IMG/VR virus record: IMGVR_UViG_3300042479_000206
Span: 1-39,345 of that record
DNA: 39,345 nucleotides
DNA from: a virus
Reading direction: 5' to 3' (one strand)
The notes below the pieces were generated by a model. It made no database searches. It saw nothing but the letters and a program-made list of their open reading frames with translations, and was not told where the DNA came from. The position numbers and the translations under genes were made by a program. Positions 8,965 to 16,800 of this stretch are shown piece by piece (the first letter of the stretch is position 1; each line of letters opens with the position of its first letter).

Positions 8965-9180
8965 TTACTTTTTTAATTCTTTTGCTATTCTTCTTAATTC
9001 TTCACCCCTATCTTCAATATCTTTCATTAGTTTAATTGCATGTGGTGGTAATTTGGCTTGTTCAGCTTTTTTGATAATACTATTAGCTGCTCCAGTTGAT
9101 AACCCATCGAAAAATCTAGCTACGAATCTATCAGCAACATCGAATATACCTTCTTGTTTAATTTGTTTTTTATTATTCAT
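8965..9180 (-). CDS. Small helical protein of unknown function (71 aa)
   Basis: First gene of the unit that holds the tape measure; its start lies 20 bases after the TATTTATA element at 9200-9207 and 8 bases separate its stop from the tape measure start. The protein is basic and predicted mostly helical, with an amphipathic middle (FDVADRFVARFFDGL) and a charged C-terminal helix (DIEDRGEELRRIAKELKK). No signal peptide or membrane span. I do not recognise the family. Position between the tail chaperone and the tape measure suggests a tail-assembly or tape-measure partner, but nothing in the sequence proves it. Confidence 0.62.
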   Translation of the reverse strand: MNNKKQIKQEGIFDVADRFVARFFDGLSTGAANSIIKKAEQAKLPPHAIKLMKDIEDRGEELRRIAKELKK

Positions 9181-9199
9181 ACAAATAGTGTTTATATTC

Positions 9200-9207
9200 T
9201 ATAAATA
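9200..9207 (-). promoter_or_regulatory. Late-promoter-like element TATTTATA before the 71-aa/tape measure unit
   Basis: The octamer lies just beyond the terminator at 9217-9249 and 20 bases before the start codon at 9180. It sits in a 20-base block identical to the one before the EF-hand gene (9189-9208 versus 13787-13806). Confidence 0.6.
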
Positions 9208-9216
9208 TTGACAAAT

Positions 9217-9249
9217 AAAAAAGTGAGGATATTAACGCATCCTCACTTT
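9217..9249 (-). terminator. Rho-independent terminator after the gp26-like/frameshift ORF unit
   Basis: A perfect 11-bp inverted repeat (9220-9230 with 9239-9249) encloses an 8-base loop and is followed on the minus strand by a run of six T. The upstream arm and loop overlap the last codons and stop (9232-9234) of the frameshift ORF. Confidence 0.88.
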
Positions 9250-9444
9250 GTTTGATTTCATTTTTGATTGAGCCTTTTTATGTTCTTCAGCTTCTTTTTT
9301 CTTAAGTTCTATCAACTTATTAAAATAAAATTTACGAAGATATGTTGGCATGTGATAAACCTCTGACCAAGTAAACCCATTACTGAATTGAACCATTTCC
9401 CAAATTTGAGAATGTAATTGGGTTCTATAATCAGTTGGAAGGGT
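9232..9444 (-). CDS. Frame-shifted extension of the gp26-like chaperone (gp51-like small ORF)
   Basis: A 70-codon ORF in the +1 (equivalently -2) frame relative to the 271-residue gene, overlapping its end. It reads TLPTDYRTQLHSQIWEMVQF, then a segment with FTWSEVYHMPTYLRKFYFNK and a Lys/Glu-rich tail, ending right at the terminator. The frame opens only after a TAG at 9472-9474 and has no ATG before codon 17 (9394-9396), which would leave 54 residues and cut the probable first helix. The FTW..VY.MP..LR.FY pattern resembles small baseplate-hub assembly proteins encoded after gp26 in T4-like phages (from memory). Expression by slippage on the T7 run at 9445-9451 would give a fusion of about 337 residues. 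A separate start at the internal ATG is the alternative. Confidence 0.72.
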   Translation of the reverse strand, partial: TLPTDYRTQLHSQIWEMVQFSNGFTWSEVYHMPTYLRKFYFNKLIELKKKEAEEHKKAQSKMKSNKVRMR

Positions 9445-10246
9445 AAAAAAAGTTAATCCCGAATGGGATATCTAGCGCCTCCATCTCACCAGTTATTTCA
9501 GATGTAAATTGGAATTTCATATCCAAATCGGGTGATATTTCTTTAACATAAGCTCTAAATGCTTTTGTATCCTTTGCTAAAAATGAATTAACTACCCATC
9601 TATTTACAAAACCTCTATCCTCATTACCATCTACTGAAACAATCATATATTTCAAACGAGTTGTAACATCAAATGATGTGCCAGAATTCTTATTTAATTT
9701 TTCTAAAGCTTGTATTTCTTTTGTAATTTCTTGCTCATCACCATGTGTAAGTAATTTAAAAATAACTTCAGTTCCAGTTGATGGTAATTTGAATGTATAT
9801 CTATTTTTTGAATTTAATACATCATCATCAACATCTTTTGTTTGAACTTTACCTAAATCAATAACAACAGTTTGCTTTTCTAATGAAAATGGGTCAGTCA
9901 TTTCTATTTGATAATCAGCACCATATCCTAAAATACGAGTTGCCATTAAAATAGCGTTTTTATCACCAATATAGATATCATTTGGATTTACTCCAGGTTC
10001 AACTAGAACCGATTCAAATAGTTTATCTAATACAATACCTTTTTTAATAAGGTTTTGATTTGCAAGGATATCTTCTTCTCTAGCTGTCATATATTTTATT
10101 TGACAAGTACCACCTCTCAATGGATGTCCTTCAGGATATACCAATCCTTTTGATGGTAATTCAATTGTTTCCGTTGGAAAATCAAATTTCAATGCCTCTA
10201 CCTGTTTAGGTGTTGGGGTTTGCTGTGCAATATTAACTTCTGCCAT
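9431..10246 (-). CDS. gp26-like baseplate hub assembly chaperone (271 aa)
   Basis: Resembles the T4 baseplate protein family of gp26: an N-terminal LPSKG..YPEGHPL segment, a helical 'TAREEDIL' block (KYMTAREEDILANQNLIKKG), a central beta region (FKLPSTGTEVIFKLLTHGDE), and a C-terminal end in 'FF(Y/W)P' (GINFFYPSN). In T4, gp26 acts in hub assembly and is not a major virion component; in many phages the gene in this place is a tail assembly chaperone expressed with a frameshift. It has its own upstream TATTTATA (10274-10281) and a terminator behind it. The last codons contain seven T in a row, and a second ORF continues in another frame, so two products are likely. Confidence 0.82.
   Translation of the reverse strand: MAEVNIAQQTPTPKQVEALKFDFPTETIELPSKGLVYPEGHPLRGGTCQIKYMTAREEDILANQNLIKKGIVLDKLFESVLVEPGVNPNDIYIGDKNAILMATRILGYGADYQIEMTDPFSLEKQTVVIDLGKVQTKDVDDDVLNSKNRYTFKLPSTGTEVIFKLLTHGDEQEITKEIQALEKLNKNSGTSFDVTTRLKYMIVSVDGNEDRGFVNRWVVNSFLAKDTKAFRAYVKEISPDLDMKFQFTSEITGEMEALDIPFGINFFYPSN
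9445..9451 (-). other. Candidate slippery site (T7 run) for programmed frameshifting
   Basis: The codons AAC TTT TTT TAC near the end of the 271-residue gene hold seven consecutive T on the coding strand. Entering the downstream ORF needs a +1 or -2 shift; the run permits repairing of Phe-tRNA with UUU after a -2 move. The zero-frame stop is four codons later (9431-9433). Confidence 0.55.
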
Positions 10247-10273
10247 AACTTTATATCTTTTTTAGTTTGTATA

Positions 10274-10281
10274 TATAAATA
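10274..10281 (-). promoter_or_regulatory. Late-promoter-like element TATTTATA before the gp26-like gene
   Basis: Located between the terminator at 10303-10336 and the start codon at 10246 (28 bases away), as expected for a separate transcription unit. Confidence 0.6.
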
Positions 10282-10302
10282 CATTAAATTAAAATTTTTG
10301 AA

Positions 10303-10336
10303 AATAAAAAAACCCCCACCATTTCTGATGAGGGTT
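10303..10336 (-). terminator. Rho-independent terminator after the tail tube gene
   Basis: On the minus strand a 10-bp stem (10327-10336 with 10311-10320, including U-G pairs) with a six-base loop is followed by a T-rich tract of about ten bases. It lies 30 bases after the tail tube stop. Confidence 0.87.
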
Positions 10337-10337
10337 G

Positions 10338-10360
10338 TCCTTCGGTAGCTTCCGTAAGGA
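10338..10360 (-). other. Second stem-loop directly after the tail tube stop
   Basis: TCCTT-A-CGG pairs with CCG-AAGGA around a short loop, giving eight pairs with one bulged base. It has no T tract, so it may protect the mRNA 3' end or support the terminator next to it rather than terminate by itself. Confidence 0.6.
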
Positions 10361-10365
10361 ATATT

Positions 10366-10854
10366 TTAGAATTCTAAGATTGCGTAATCGTAAGCCAAAG
10401 ATAATTCAATAGTTGCTGGTTCGTTTGAATCGAATGCAACATCACCAAAATTTGCAGATATAATAAATGCTCCTTTTAATTTCCATTGTTCAATTTTATC
10501 ACCAACAGGTCCTAACATATAGAAATCTATATCTTTTTTATAGAAATCTGCATATCCTCGTCTACCAGTAATTGATTCGTGTCCTAAACGTACCCACTCC
10601 ATTACCGCTTGTGCTCCAGATGGAACAATTGGGTCATACAATGTTACAGTTATATCCTGCCACTCACCCTTACCTTGTAACTTTCTTTTAATGTTGATGT
10701 GGTCTAACACAATCGGTTCAAATGTGATTGAAGGTCTAGCTGCTGCTTTAACCATATATGAAGGAATTCCATCGATTTCCATCACATATCTATTTTTCAT
10801 CTTAGGTTCGAAGTTCGTATAGAACATCTTATCAAACTCTAGTATTTCTGCCAT
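10366..10854 (-). CDS. Tail tube protein, gp19-like (162 aa)
   Basis: Major inner tube subunit of a contractile tail; hexamers stack inside the sheath. Length (162) equals the usual T4 gp19 size (163). The order of segments fits the family: NRYVMEIDGIPSYMVKAAARP near the start, ARPSITFEPIVLDH(INIKRK) for the hexamer-forming strand, WQDITVTLYDPI, WVRLGHESITGRRGYADFYK, WKLKGAFIISANFGD and a C-terminal beta strand IELSLAYDYAILEF. It lies directly after the sheath gene, the standard gp18-gp19 order, and has its own promoter-like element and a strong terminator, fitting a protein needed in high copy. The leader shows AAGGA seven bases before the ATG. Confidence 0.93.
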   Translation of the reverse strand: MAEILEFDKMFYTNFEPKMKNRYVMEIDGIPSYMVKAAARPSITFEPIVLDHINIKRKLQGKGEWQDITVTLYDPIVPSGAQAVMEWVRLGHESITGRRGYADFYKKDIDFYMLGPVGDKIEQWKLKGAFIISANFGDVAFDSNEPATIELSLAYDYAILEF

Positions 10855-10877
10855 TTTATTATCCTTTTTATTATATT

Positions 10878-10885
10878 AATAAATA
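10878..10885 (-). promoter_or_regulatory. Late-promoter-like element TATTTATT before the tail tube gene
   Basis: One-base variant of the repeated octamer, in the 52-base gap between sheath and tube genes, 24 bases before the tube start codon. Confidence 0.5.
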
Positions 10886-10906
10886 TCTACTTTGTTGTTT
10901 TTTGTA

Positions 10907-13228
10907 TTATGCGTTAAAACTTGCTCCAGTTGGTAAGATGTTGAAATCTATTACGATAAATTCCGCTGTCTTAGCCGGTTGTAAGAAAATTTGTCCAGCC
11001 ATAATATTTCTATCAATTACATCAGGTGTATTGTTAGTTTCATCCATCACAACTCTGAATGCGTATAAACCTTGTCTTTGTTGGATTGCCTCTAAATAAG
11101 GGTTTACAGTATTTAAGAATCGTGCTCTAGTTGTTGCTGTGTTTTGTTCGAACACTAAGAAACGAGAAGTAGATGCGATGAACTTCTTAACAGTGATAAG
11201 TAATCTTCTTACGTTGATTCTATCAAGTGCAGATGCTCTATCTTGCAATGTCTTCTGTCCGAATGCTACAATACCTTGTCCAGGGAATGCTGCGATTGGG
11301 TTTACTTTGTTCTCATATAGAGTATCTCTTTCAGAATGTGTTAATCTATTCAATACACTAACTGCTCCAATAATACCACCTCTATTCAAACCAGCAGGTG
11401 CGAACCATTCAGCTGCCAATCTATCGTTTGCAGCGAATACAGCCGGCATCAATACTGATGGTGGAACTGGTATTAATTTATTTGTGTTAGCATCTACCGT
11501 CTTAATCCAAGGGTAGTAAGTTGCTACATAGTTAGAATCTACTTCGTTTGCTTTTTCAGTTGCTTCAGTTATAGATGCACCTACATTCACAAAATCAGCG
11601 ATATAGAAACAATCTTGTCTATCTTCAACCATATCAATTACTCTATTAGTAATAGTTGGGTGTTCAGAACGAATAATACCAGGAGTTACAACTAAATTGA
11701 TATCGTATTCATCTGCATTTGATATAGCGTTGATTGCTTTAGTATATGCAATTGAACCATTAGAAGCTGCAGTAGCGCAATTAAATCCTTGTGTGTTTGC
11801 TGATGTTATTGGTGTACTTATATTAGCCTTTATGGTTGGATTTAAACCATCAAATCCTTCTTGGAATGCAAGAACGAATTGTCTATGAACCATATCAGAT
11901 GATGCAGAACCAGAAAGACCCATAAATATACCATTCGAATCAAATGCAAATATAGTGTTTGCTCCAGTTTGTGCACTTTCAGGAATTGGTTTTAAATATT
12001 GTCTATTATCATCTGCCACACCAGCAGTTTCAAAATCAAATCCACTAAAATATATTGGAGATGATGATGTATTAACTACCGAACCAGTTTGATATACTAC
12101 GGCCGGAATTTGTTGTGCTTCTGCATCATTTGTTGCTCTAATTGGGTTTGTATATGCTCCATGTCCAAATGGTGCTGCTGAAATTGGATTTCCAACACTA
12201 TTTTCAGCCATTTCAACTCTTATAAATTTTGACCTATTTGCATAATCGCCATATTCTGTTATTTTACCAGAAGATTCAATTTCATTATATCTGTCACCAA
12301 TTCTCTTAGCAATGTAGTTAGGAGAAGCAGGGTCTAAGTTTACATTATTAAATGTTTCAATCACACTCTTTCTCTTATCGGTATCACCAAATGAACGGAT
12401 TGTTACAGTAAATGTAGAGTAATCAGTTGAACCATCTTCACCAGCTGCTTTTACATTAGAAATACCAACTTTAAATTTAGTATTATATGTTGTACCATGT
12501 CCTAAAGTTACAAATTTGAAAAGGTCATATCTCTCACCACTAATCAATTGAGATTTAACAAAAGGAGTTTCTGCTGTTTTAACATCACCATAAACTTGAT
12601 TTGGTAATGGGTCAGTAGATACTACAATATTATTTCCAAGAGAACCAGTGTATAAAGCTGCAATGTTTTCAAAATAGTTGTATGTATAAGCAGCTTTTGA
12701 ACCAAATGGAGATTCACCAAATACATCCGATAAATCATTAGTAGCTGTTGGTAGGATTGATGCCGATACATTTACACCTGCAGCCAATGTGTTAATCACA
12801 AATGAACCATCGGTTGCATCGTTACTAACTATTGTTGATGATGCAAATCCAACACCTTCATCTCCGACAGCGGTTGAATATAACACTCCAACTAATTTAG
12901 TACCTAAACTTTGGTTAGATGAACCGGATGCAAAAATACCTAAAGGCGCAGTTTGGGTGTAACCACCTATACCACCAACCCTTACGATTGTAGCCGTTCC
13001 AGCTTCTCTTAAATAGTTTTGTACTGCGTGTTCAGTATAATAAGTTCCATCAGGAGTTCCGAAGATTTCTTCAAACTCTGATTGCGTTCTAACAATAGTA
13101 GGAACGAATGCAGGTCCTTGTTTAAAAGGTCCTATAAATGCTGCTCCAATTTCACCAATTCCTTGCGCTAAGAAGGATAGGTCATTTTCTCTTGTGAATA
13201 CGCCAGGTGATACGATTCTTTCTGCCAT
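10907..13228 (-). CDS. Tail sheath protein, gp18-like (773 aa)
   Basis: Contractile sheath subunit. The N-terminus is typical of phage sheaths: SPGVFTRENDLS, then GIGEIGAAFIGPFKQGPAFV and a segment FEEIFGTPDGTYYTEHAVQN followed by GTATIVRVGG. The conserved C-terminal domain (about 630-773) has the sheath pattern: W.APAG.NRG.I, LSERDTLYENKVNPI-like loop, GIVAFGQKTLQDRASALDRI, NVRRLLITVKKFI, then RFLVFEQNT and a final strand region (FIVIDFNILPTGASF). The middle 150-480 is the variable, surface-exposed part. T4 gp18 is 659 residues, so insertions in the middle explain the excess. An upstream TATTTATA (13283-13290) lies 55 bases before the start codon, and tube follows. Confidence 0.95.
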   Translation of the reverse strand: MAERIVSPGVFTRENDLSFLAQGIGEIGAAFIGPFKQGPAFVPTIVRTQSEFEEIFGTPDGTYYTEHAVQNYLREAGTATIVRVGGIGGYTQTAPLGIFASGSSNQSLGTKLVGVLYSTAVGDEGVGFASSTIVSNDATDGSFVINTLAAGVNVSASILPTATNDLSDVFGESPFGSKAAYTYNYFENIAALYTGSLGNNIVVSTDPLPNQVYGDVKTAETPFVKSQLISGERYDLFKFVTLGHGTTYNTKFKVGISNVKAAGEDGSTDYSTFTVTIRSFGDTDKRKSVIETFNNVNLDPASPNYIAKRIGDRYNEIESSGKITEYGDYANRSKFIRVEMAENSVGNPISAAPFGHGAYTNPIRATNDAEAQQIPAVVYQTGSVVNTSSSPIYFSGFDFETAGVADDNRQYLKPIPESAQTGANTIFAFDSNGIFMGLSGSASSDMVHRQFVLAFQEGFDGLNPTIKANISTPITSANTQGFNCATAASNGSIAYTKAINAISNADEYDINLVVTPGIIRSEHPTITNRVIDMVEDRQDCFYIADFVNVGASITEATEKANEVDSNYVATYYPWIKTVDANTNKLIPVPPSVLMPAVFAANDRLAAEWFAPAGLNRGGIIGAVSVLNRLTHSERDTLYENKVNPIAAFPGQGIVAFGQKTLQDRASALDRINVRRLLITVKKFIASTSRFLVFEQNTATTRARFLNTVNPYLEAIQQRQGLYAFRVVMDETNNTPDVIDRNIMAGQIFLQPAKTAEFIVIDFNILPTGASFNA

Positions 13229-13282
13229 TTTATTTCTTCAATTTGTATTTTAGGTTTGTATTTGCTAGTTGTGAAATACAGA

Positions 13283-13290
13283 TATAAATA
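13283..13290 (-). promoter_or_regulatory. Late-promoter-like element TATTTATA before the sheath gene
   Basis: Lies seven bases after the hairpin at 13297-13344 and 55 bases before the sheath start codon, leaving the longest leader of the set. Confidence 0.58.
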
Positions 13291-13296
13291 TAAAGA

Positions 13297-13344
13297 AAAT
13301 ATCCAAAACACAAATTTGTTTATAAATCTGCACTTTGGATATTT
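13297..13344 (-). terminator. Long hairpin between the EF-hand gene and the sheath gene, terminator-like
   Basis: Perfect 11-bp outer arms (13297-13307 with 13334-13344) enclose a second 7-bp stem (CAGATTT with AAATTTG). The minus strand continues TTTTCTTTATATTTAT. Low G+C in the stem makes termination plausible rather than certain. Confidence 0.68.
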
Positions 13345-13370
13345 AACAATAAAAATTTTTATATTTTTTA

Positions 13371-13772
13371 TTAAACAGGTGGAGTATCTGCCACAGTTGG
13401 TTGAGCAGAACTACCAGATGTTGGAGACCAAGGTAAATCCGAACTACTAACAGTTATTGTTGCAAATTTGACATCATCTATTTGCTTTTGTATTTGTTGA
13501 TTGATGTGATTCATATAATTTGATGAAGTTGAACCACTTACAATATTTTTAACCCAGTCTAATACTAATTCTTCTGTTAAATCACGATAGTCTATAAAAC
13601 CATCACCATTTAGGTCTTGAATTGTAAATGGAGTTGCTCCGTTAAATGTACCAGTATTACCATCGGTATCGGTACCTGTTAATGTCCATTGAGTACCAAC
13701 AATAACATCAGAAAGTTCTTCTGTGTTTTGTTTTTTAAGTCCTATTAATTTCCATTCGTATGTTAATGCCAT
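13371..13772 (-). CDS. Small structural protein with an EF-hand-type calcium loop (133 aa)
   Basis: The N-terminal half (YEWKLIGLKK ... TQWTLTGTDTDGNTGTFNGA) resembles a small structural-protein family of T4-like cyanophages: a beta-rich start with 'W.LTGTD.DGNTG.F.GATPF'. Residues 53-64, DLNGDGFIDYRD, match a calcium loop of EF-hand or dockerin type (ligands at 1, 3, 5, 9 and 12, Gly at 6, Ile at 8). A helix (LTEELVLDWVKNIV) follows, then a predicted helical NHINQQIQKQIDD and a Ser/Pro-rich tail. It stands alone in its own unit, between the S74 fibre and the sheath, with a promoter-like octamer before it and a long hairpin behind it. Role unknown; tail or fibre-attachment function is inference. 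Confidence 0.78.
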   Translation of the reverse strand: MALTYEWKLIGLKKQNTEELSDVIVGTQWTLTGTDTDGNTGTFNGATPFTIQDLNGDGFIDYRDLTEELVLDWVKNIVSGSTSSNYMNHINQQIQKQIDDVKFATITVSSSDLPWSPTSGSSAQPTVADTPPV

Positions 13773-13797
13773 AATAATTTATTTTATGTTTATATTC

Positions 13798-13805
13798 TAT
13801 AAATA
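13798..13805 (-). promoter_or_regulatory. Late-promoter-like element TATTTATA before the EF-hand gene
   Basis: In the 42-base gap after the S74 fibre gene, 26 bases before the start codon. Together with its downstream flank it forms a 20-base block identical to that at 9189-9208. Confidence 0.6.
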
Positions 13806-13814
13806 TACTTTATT

Positions 13815-16800
13815 TTATTTTTTTAATAATTCCATCAATTGTTTCTTAAGTTCAGCTATTTCGGATTTCATTTCATCCATTTCGGTTTGTTGTTCTTTAA
13901 TTGCTTCTACTAATACAGGTATCAATCTATCATACTTAACAGTTAAATAATGTTCGCCAGATATTGATGTTCCATCAGCTTCTATATCAAATGGTGCTGG
14001 TTGAACTAATTCCGGACATACCTTTTGAACTTCTTGTGCCGATAGACCCAATTGAATACTATCATCGGTATAACCCCATTTTTTTGCAGTTTCATTATTT
14101 GTATAATAGAAACCTCGTAAACTCATTATTTTAGAAAGTGCGTTTGGAATTGGACCAATAACATCTTTTAATCTTTCATCTGAATAATATGCAGTTACGT
14201 TACCGGTTACATAAAGGTCATTGCCATTAAAGAATCCAGAACCATTGATGTTACCAGTACCAGATGCTGACATATAATCATCAACATTACCATAGGTATT
14301 ATATGAATGGAATACAACTCTACCACAAGCCGCAAGTCTTAAACGGTCATGTATAGTTGATACATCAGGGTCATTACCTTTGAATATCAATAATTCTGAT
14401 TCATCCCCATTTCTCCAAATTCTTTCTATTATAGCTCCGTGGTTATATGAGCCGGGGTTATCACCAACAACTCCATAGAAACGAATTTCATTTGATGTGG
14501 AAGATCTTGGTGAAATTTGTATAGCTCCTATTCGAGATGTACCAGTAGGGTCTATATAAGTACCGGTATCATTAGAATCGTAGAATATTGGTGCTCTAAA
14601 CGATTCAGCTGCTTCTATATAAGTCGTACCCCAACCTATATTTCTTCCCATTAATAATCTTCCACCAGAATATATGAATACTGATTCAACTGAAGTTCCA
14701 CTATCATGTATTGAAAATTCCCATTCATCTGCACAGTTTGCTAATATACCAGTTGTAATACTACCAGCCCAACTACCATTTTGGAAGTTATAGTTATATG
14801 ATGTACTACCTATTTGAAGTACACCCGGATATCCATGATTATAGTTGTTATCACCAACACATAAATTTCTTATAAATGATTGACCTGTTGGGTCGGTGTA
14901 TCTACCTGTATCGTTTTGGTCATAGAATATTGGTGCTCTAGAACTACCATTTGAGTATGAGTTACCACCTCTATCAATGTAGAAATCAGTAGTACCCCAA
15001 GAACCATTTCTATGTCCGTGGTCGTGATTAATTCTAAAAAATCCAGAATCATTATATCCGTATCCACAACTCCATGTTTGACTATCAAATCCGTTAGAGA
15101 ATAAAATAGAAGGTCTATCAGCTCCACCATTTGCTTCAATACGGAATTCACCAGTTATACCCCAAGAGTGGTTACCATAACTATTTGTTACCAACATAGT
15201 ACTATTGTTTCCCGGTGCTGAACCTGTTTTTGTAATAGTTACAACTTGTCCATTTGATTGAGCAAAATTACTAAATCCATTAGGGTTTACATAATATGAA
15301 GTATCATTAGAGTCATAAAATATTGGTGCTCTCATATCACCATTTGCTTGCATTACACCATTACTATTAATGAATGCAATTTCAGTACCTACTCTTTGGA
15401 ATGAGAATATGTTATTTCTATATCCTTGACTAGGCCCATCTACAGTTTGACAATTAAAATCAATATATCCACCCCATAATGCAATACCATCGTTAAAGTC
15501 ATTATTTAAACGAATTCTTAATTGAGATGCTTCACCACCATCAATACCAGTAAAGTAAGTGATTGCTGCACCATCTGAAGGTGTATTATAATCTGAAAAG
15601 AATTCAATATTTGCATATCCAGACGGACTTGCTGATGTTGGGTGTAAAATTAAGTTTGCTAATGGTTGGGAGTATGAACCCCTTCCCGTTGCCAATGTTG
15701 GGTAAATTCTACTACCATTTAATCTACTTTCACCATTCGGGTCAACATATCTACCAGTATCATTTGCATCATAGAATATTGGTGCATCTACTCTACTATT
15801 ATTATAGAAGTGTCCTCTAGTGTCTATTGCATATCCAGGTTCACCACCACCAATAGCACCCCAATCGCCTTGTGAACCTAAACCAATGTTTCCATTTTCA
15901 CGGAATCTCATAAAGGTTGTACCAAGATAACCAGCAATACCATTATGTGGATTCCAGTTACTATTTCCTTGAGAACCATTTGAAAATCCTATATCTAATG
16001 AAATACCATCACCAGTAGAACCAAACACCCATTGTCTATTATTTAATCCATTATGAACGAATTGAATTGTAGGTCCGTGATTTGTATTTGATGTTACCGT
16101 ATGGTCTAATGTTAATACAGGATAATTACCTCTAATGTAAACCATAGGTCTTACGTTACCATCCAACAACGAATAAGGTGTTGATGTATCTCCTACAATA
16201 ATCCTATTACCAACAACACCACCAGCATAACCAGAAACGTACAAATCACGTCCAATTCTAGCATTTCCGCCAGCAGGGTCTACATAATATCCAGTATCAT
16301 TTAAATCATAAAATATTGGTGCTCTAACATCTCCAGGAAATTCAACTCTTTGCGTACCCCATCCAACGTTTTCACCAATAGTCCAAGCTAAGTTTTCATA
16401 AGAAATTTGTCCTAAGTTTTGATTTTCATCTAATGCAGTAATTGATGATTTAGCCGATGAACGTAACATAATATTAGAACCACCAGCTTGTCCAAAGCCT
16501 CGTCTATCATTACCACCATGTCCAACTATTAAATCAGCTTCTACATATCCACCGTATGCACCATTTCTAGAAACTTCTATTCTATTCAATAGACTACGTT
16601 CTGCTGCATTTATAAAATAAGCAGTGTTATCATTATCATAAAATATTGGTGCTCTAAATGATGCTTGCGCGTATCCATCTCTACCAACAATTACGTCACC
16701 ATTATTTTGGTCAACTCTAAATTTCTCATAAGCCGTTCTATTACCACTTACTCTTGAAGGTACAGTAAATGAACGAATTTGTCCAGTTGAACCTTCGGAT

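Noticed and set aside
9394-9396. ATG as an independent start of the small ORF after the gp26-like gene
   Set aside because: It would remove the first predicted helix, and the preceding frame is open back to the overlap with the upstream gene at the T7 run. Not excluded, but less likely than frameshifting.
9200-13290. Plus-strand TATAAATA copies as T4-type late promoters directed rightward
   Set aside because: Each would transcribe into the antisense strand of a structural gene, and there is no plus-strand gene to serve. The minus-strand reading fits gene starts, terminators and the tmRNA 5' end.
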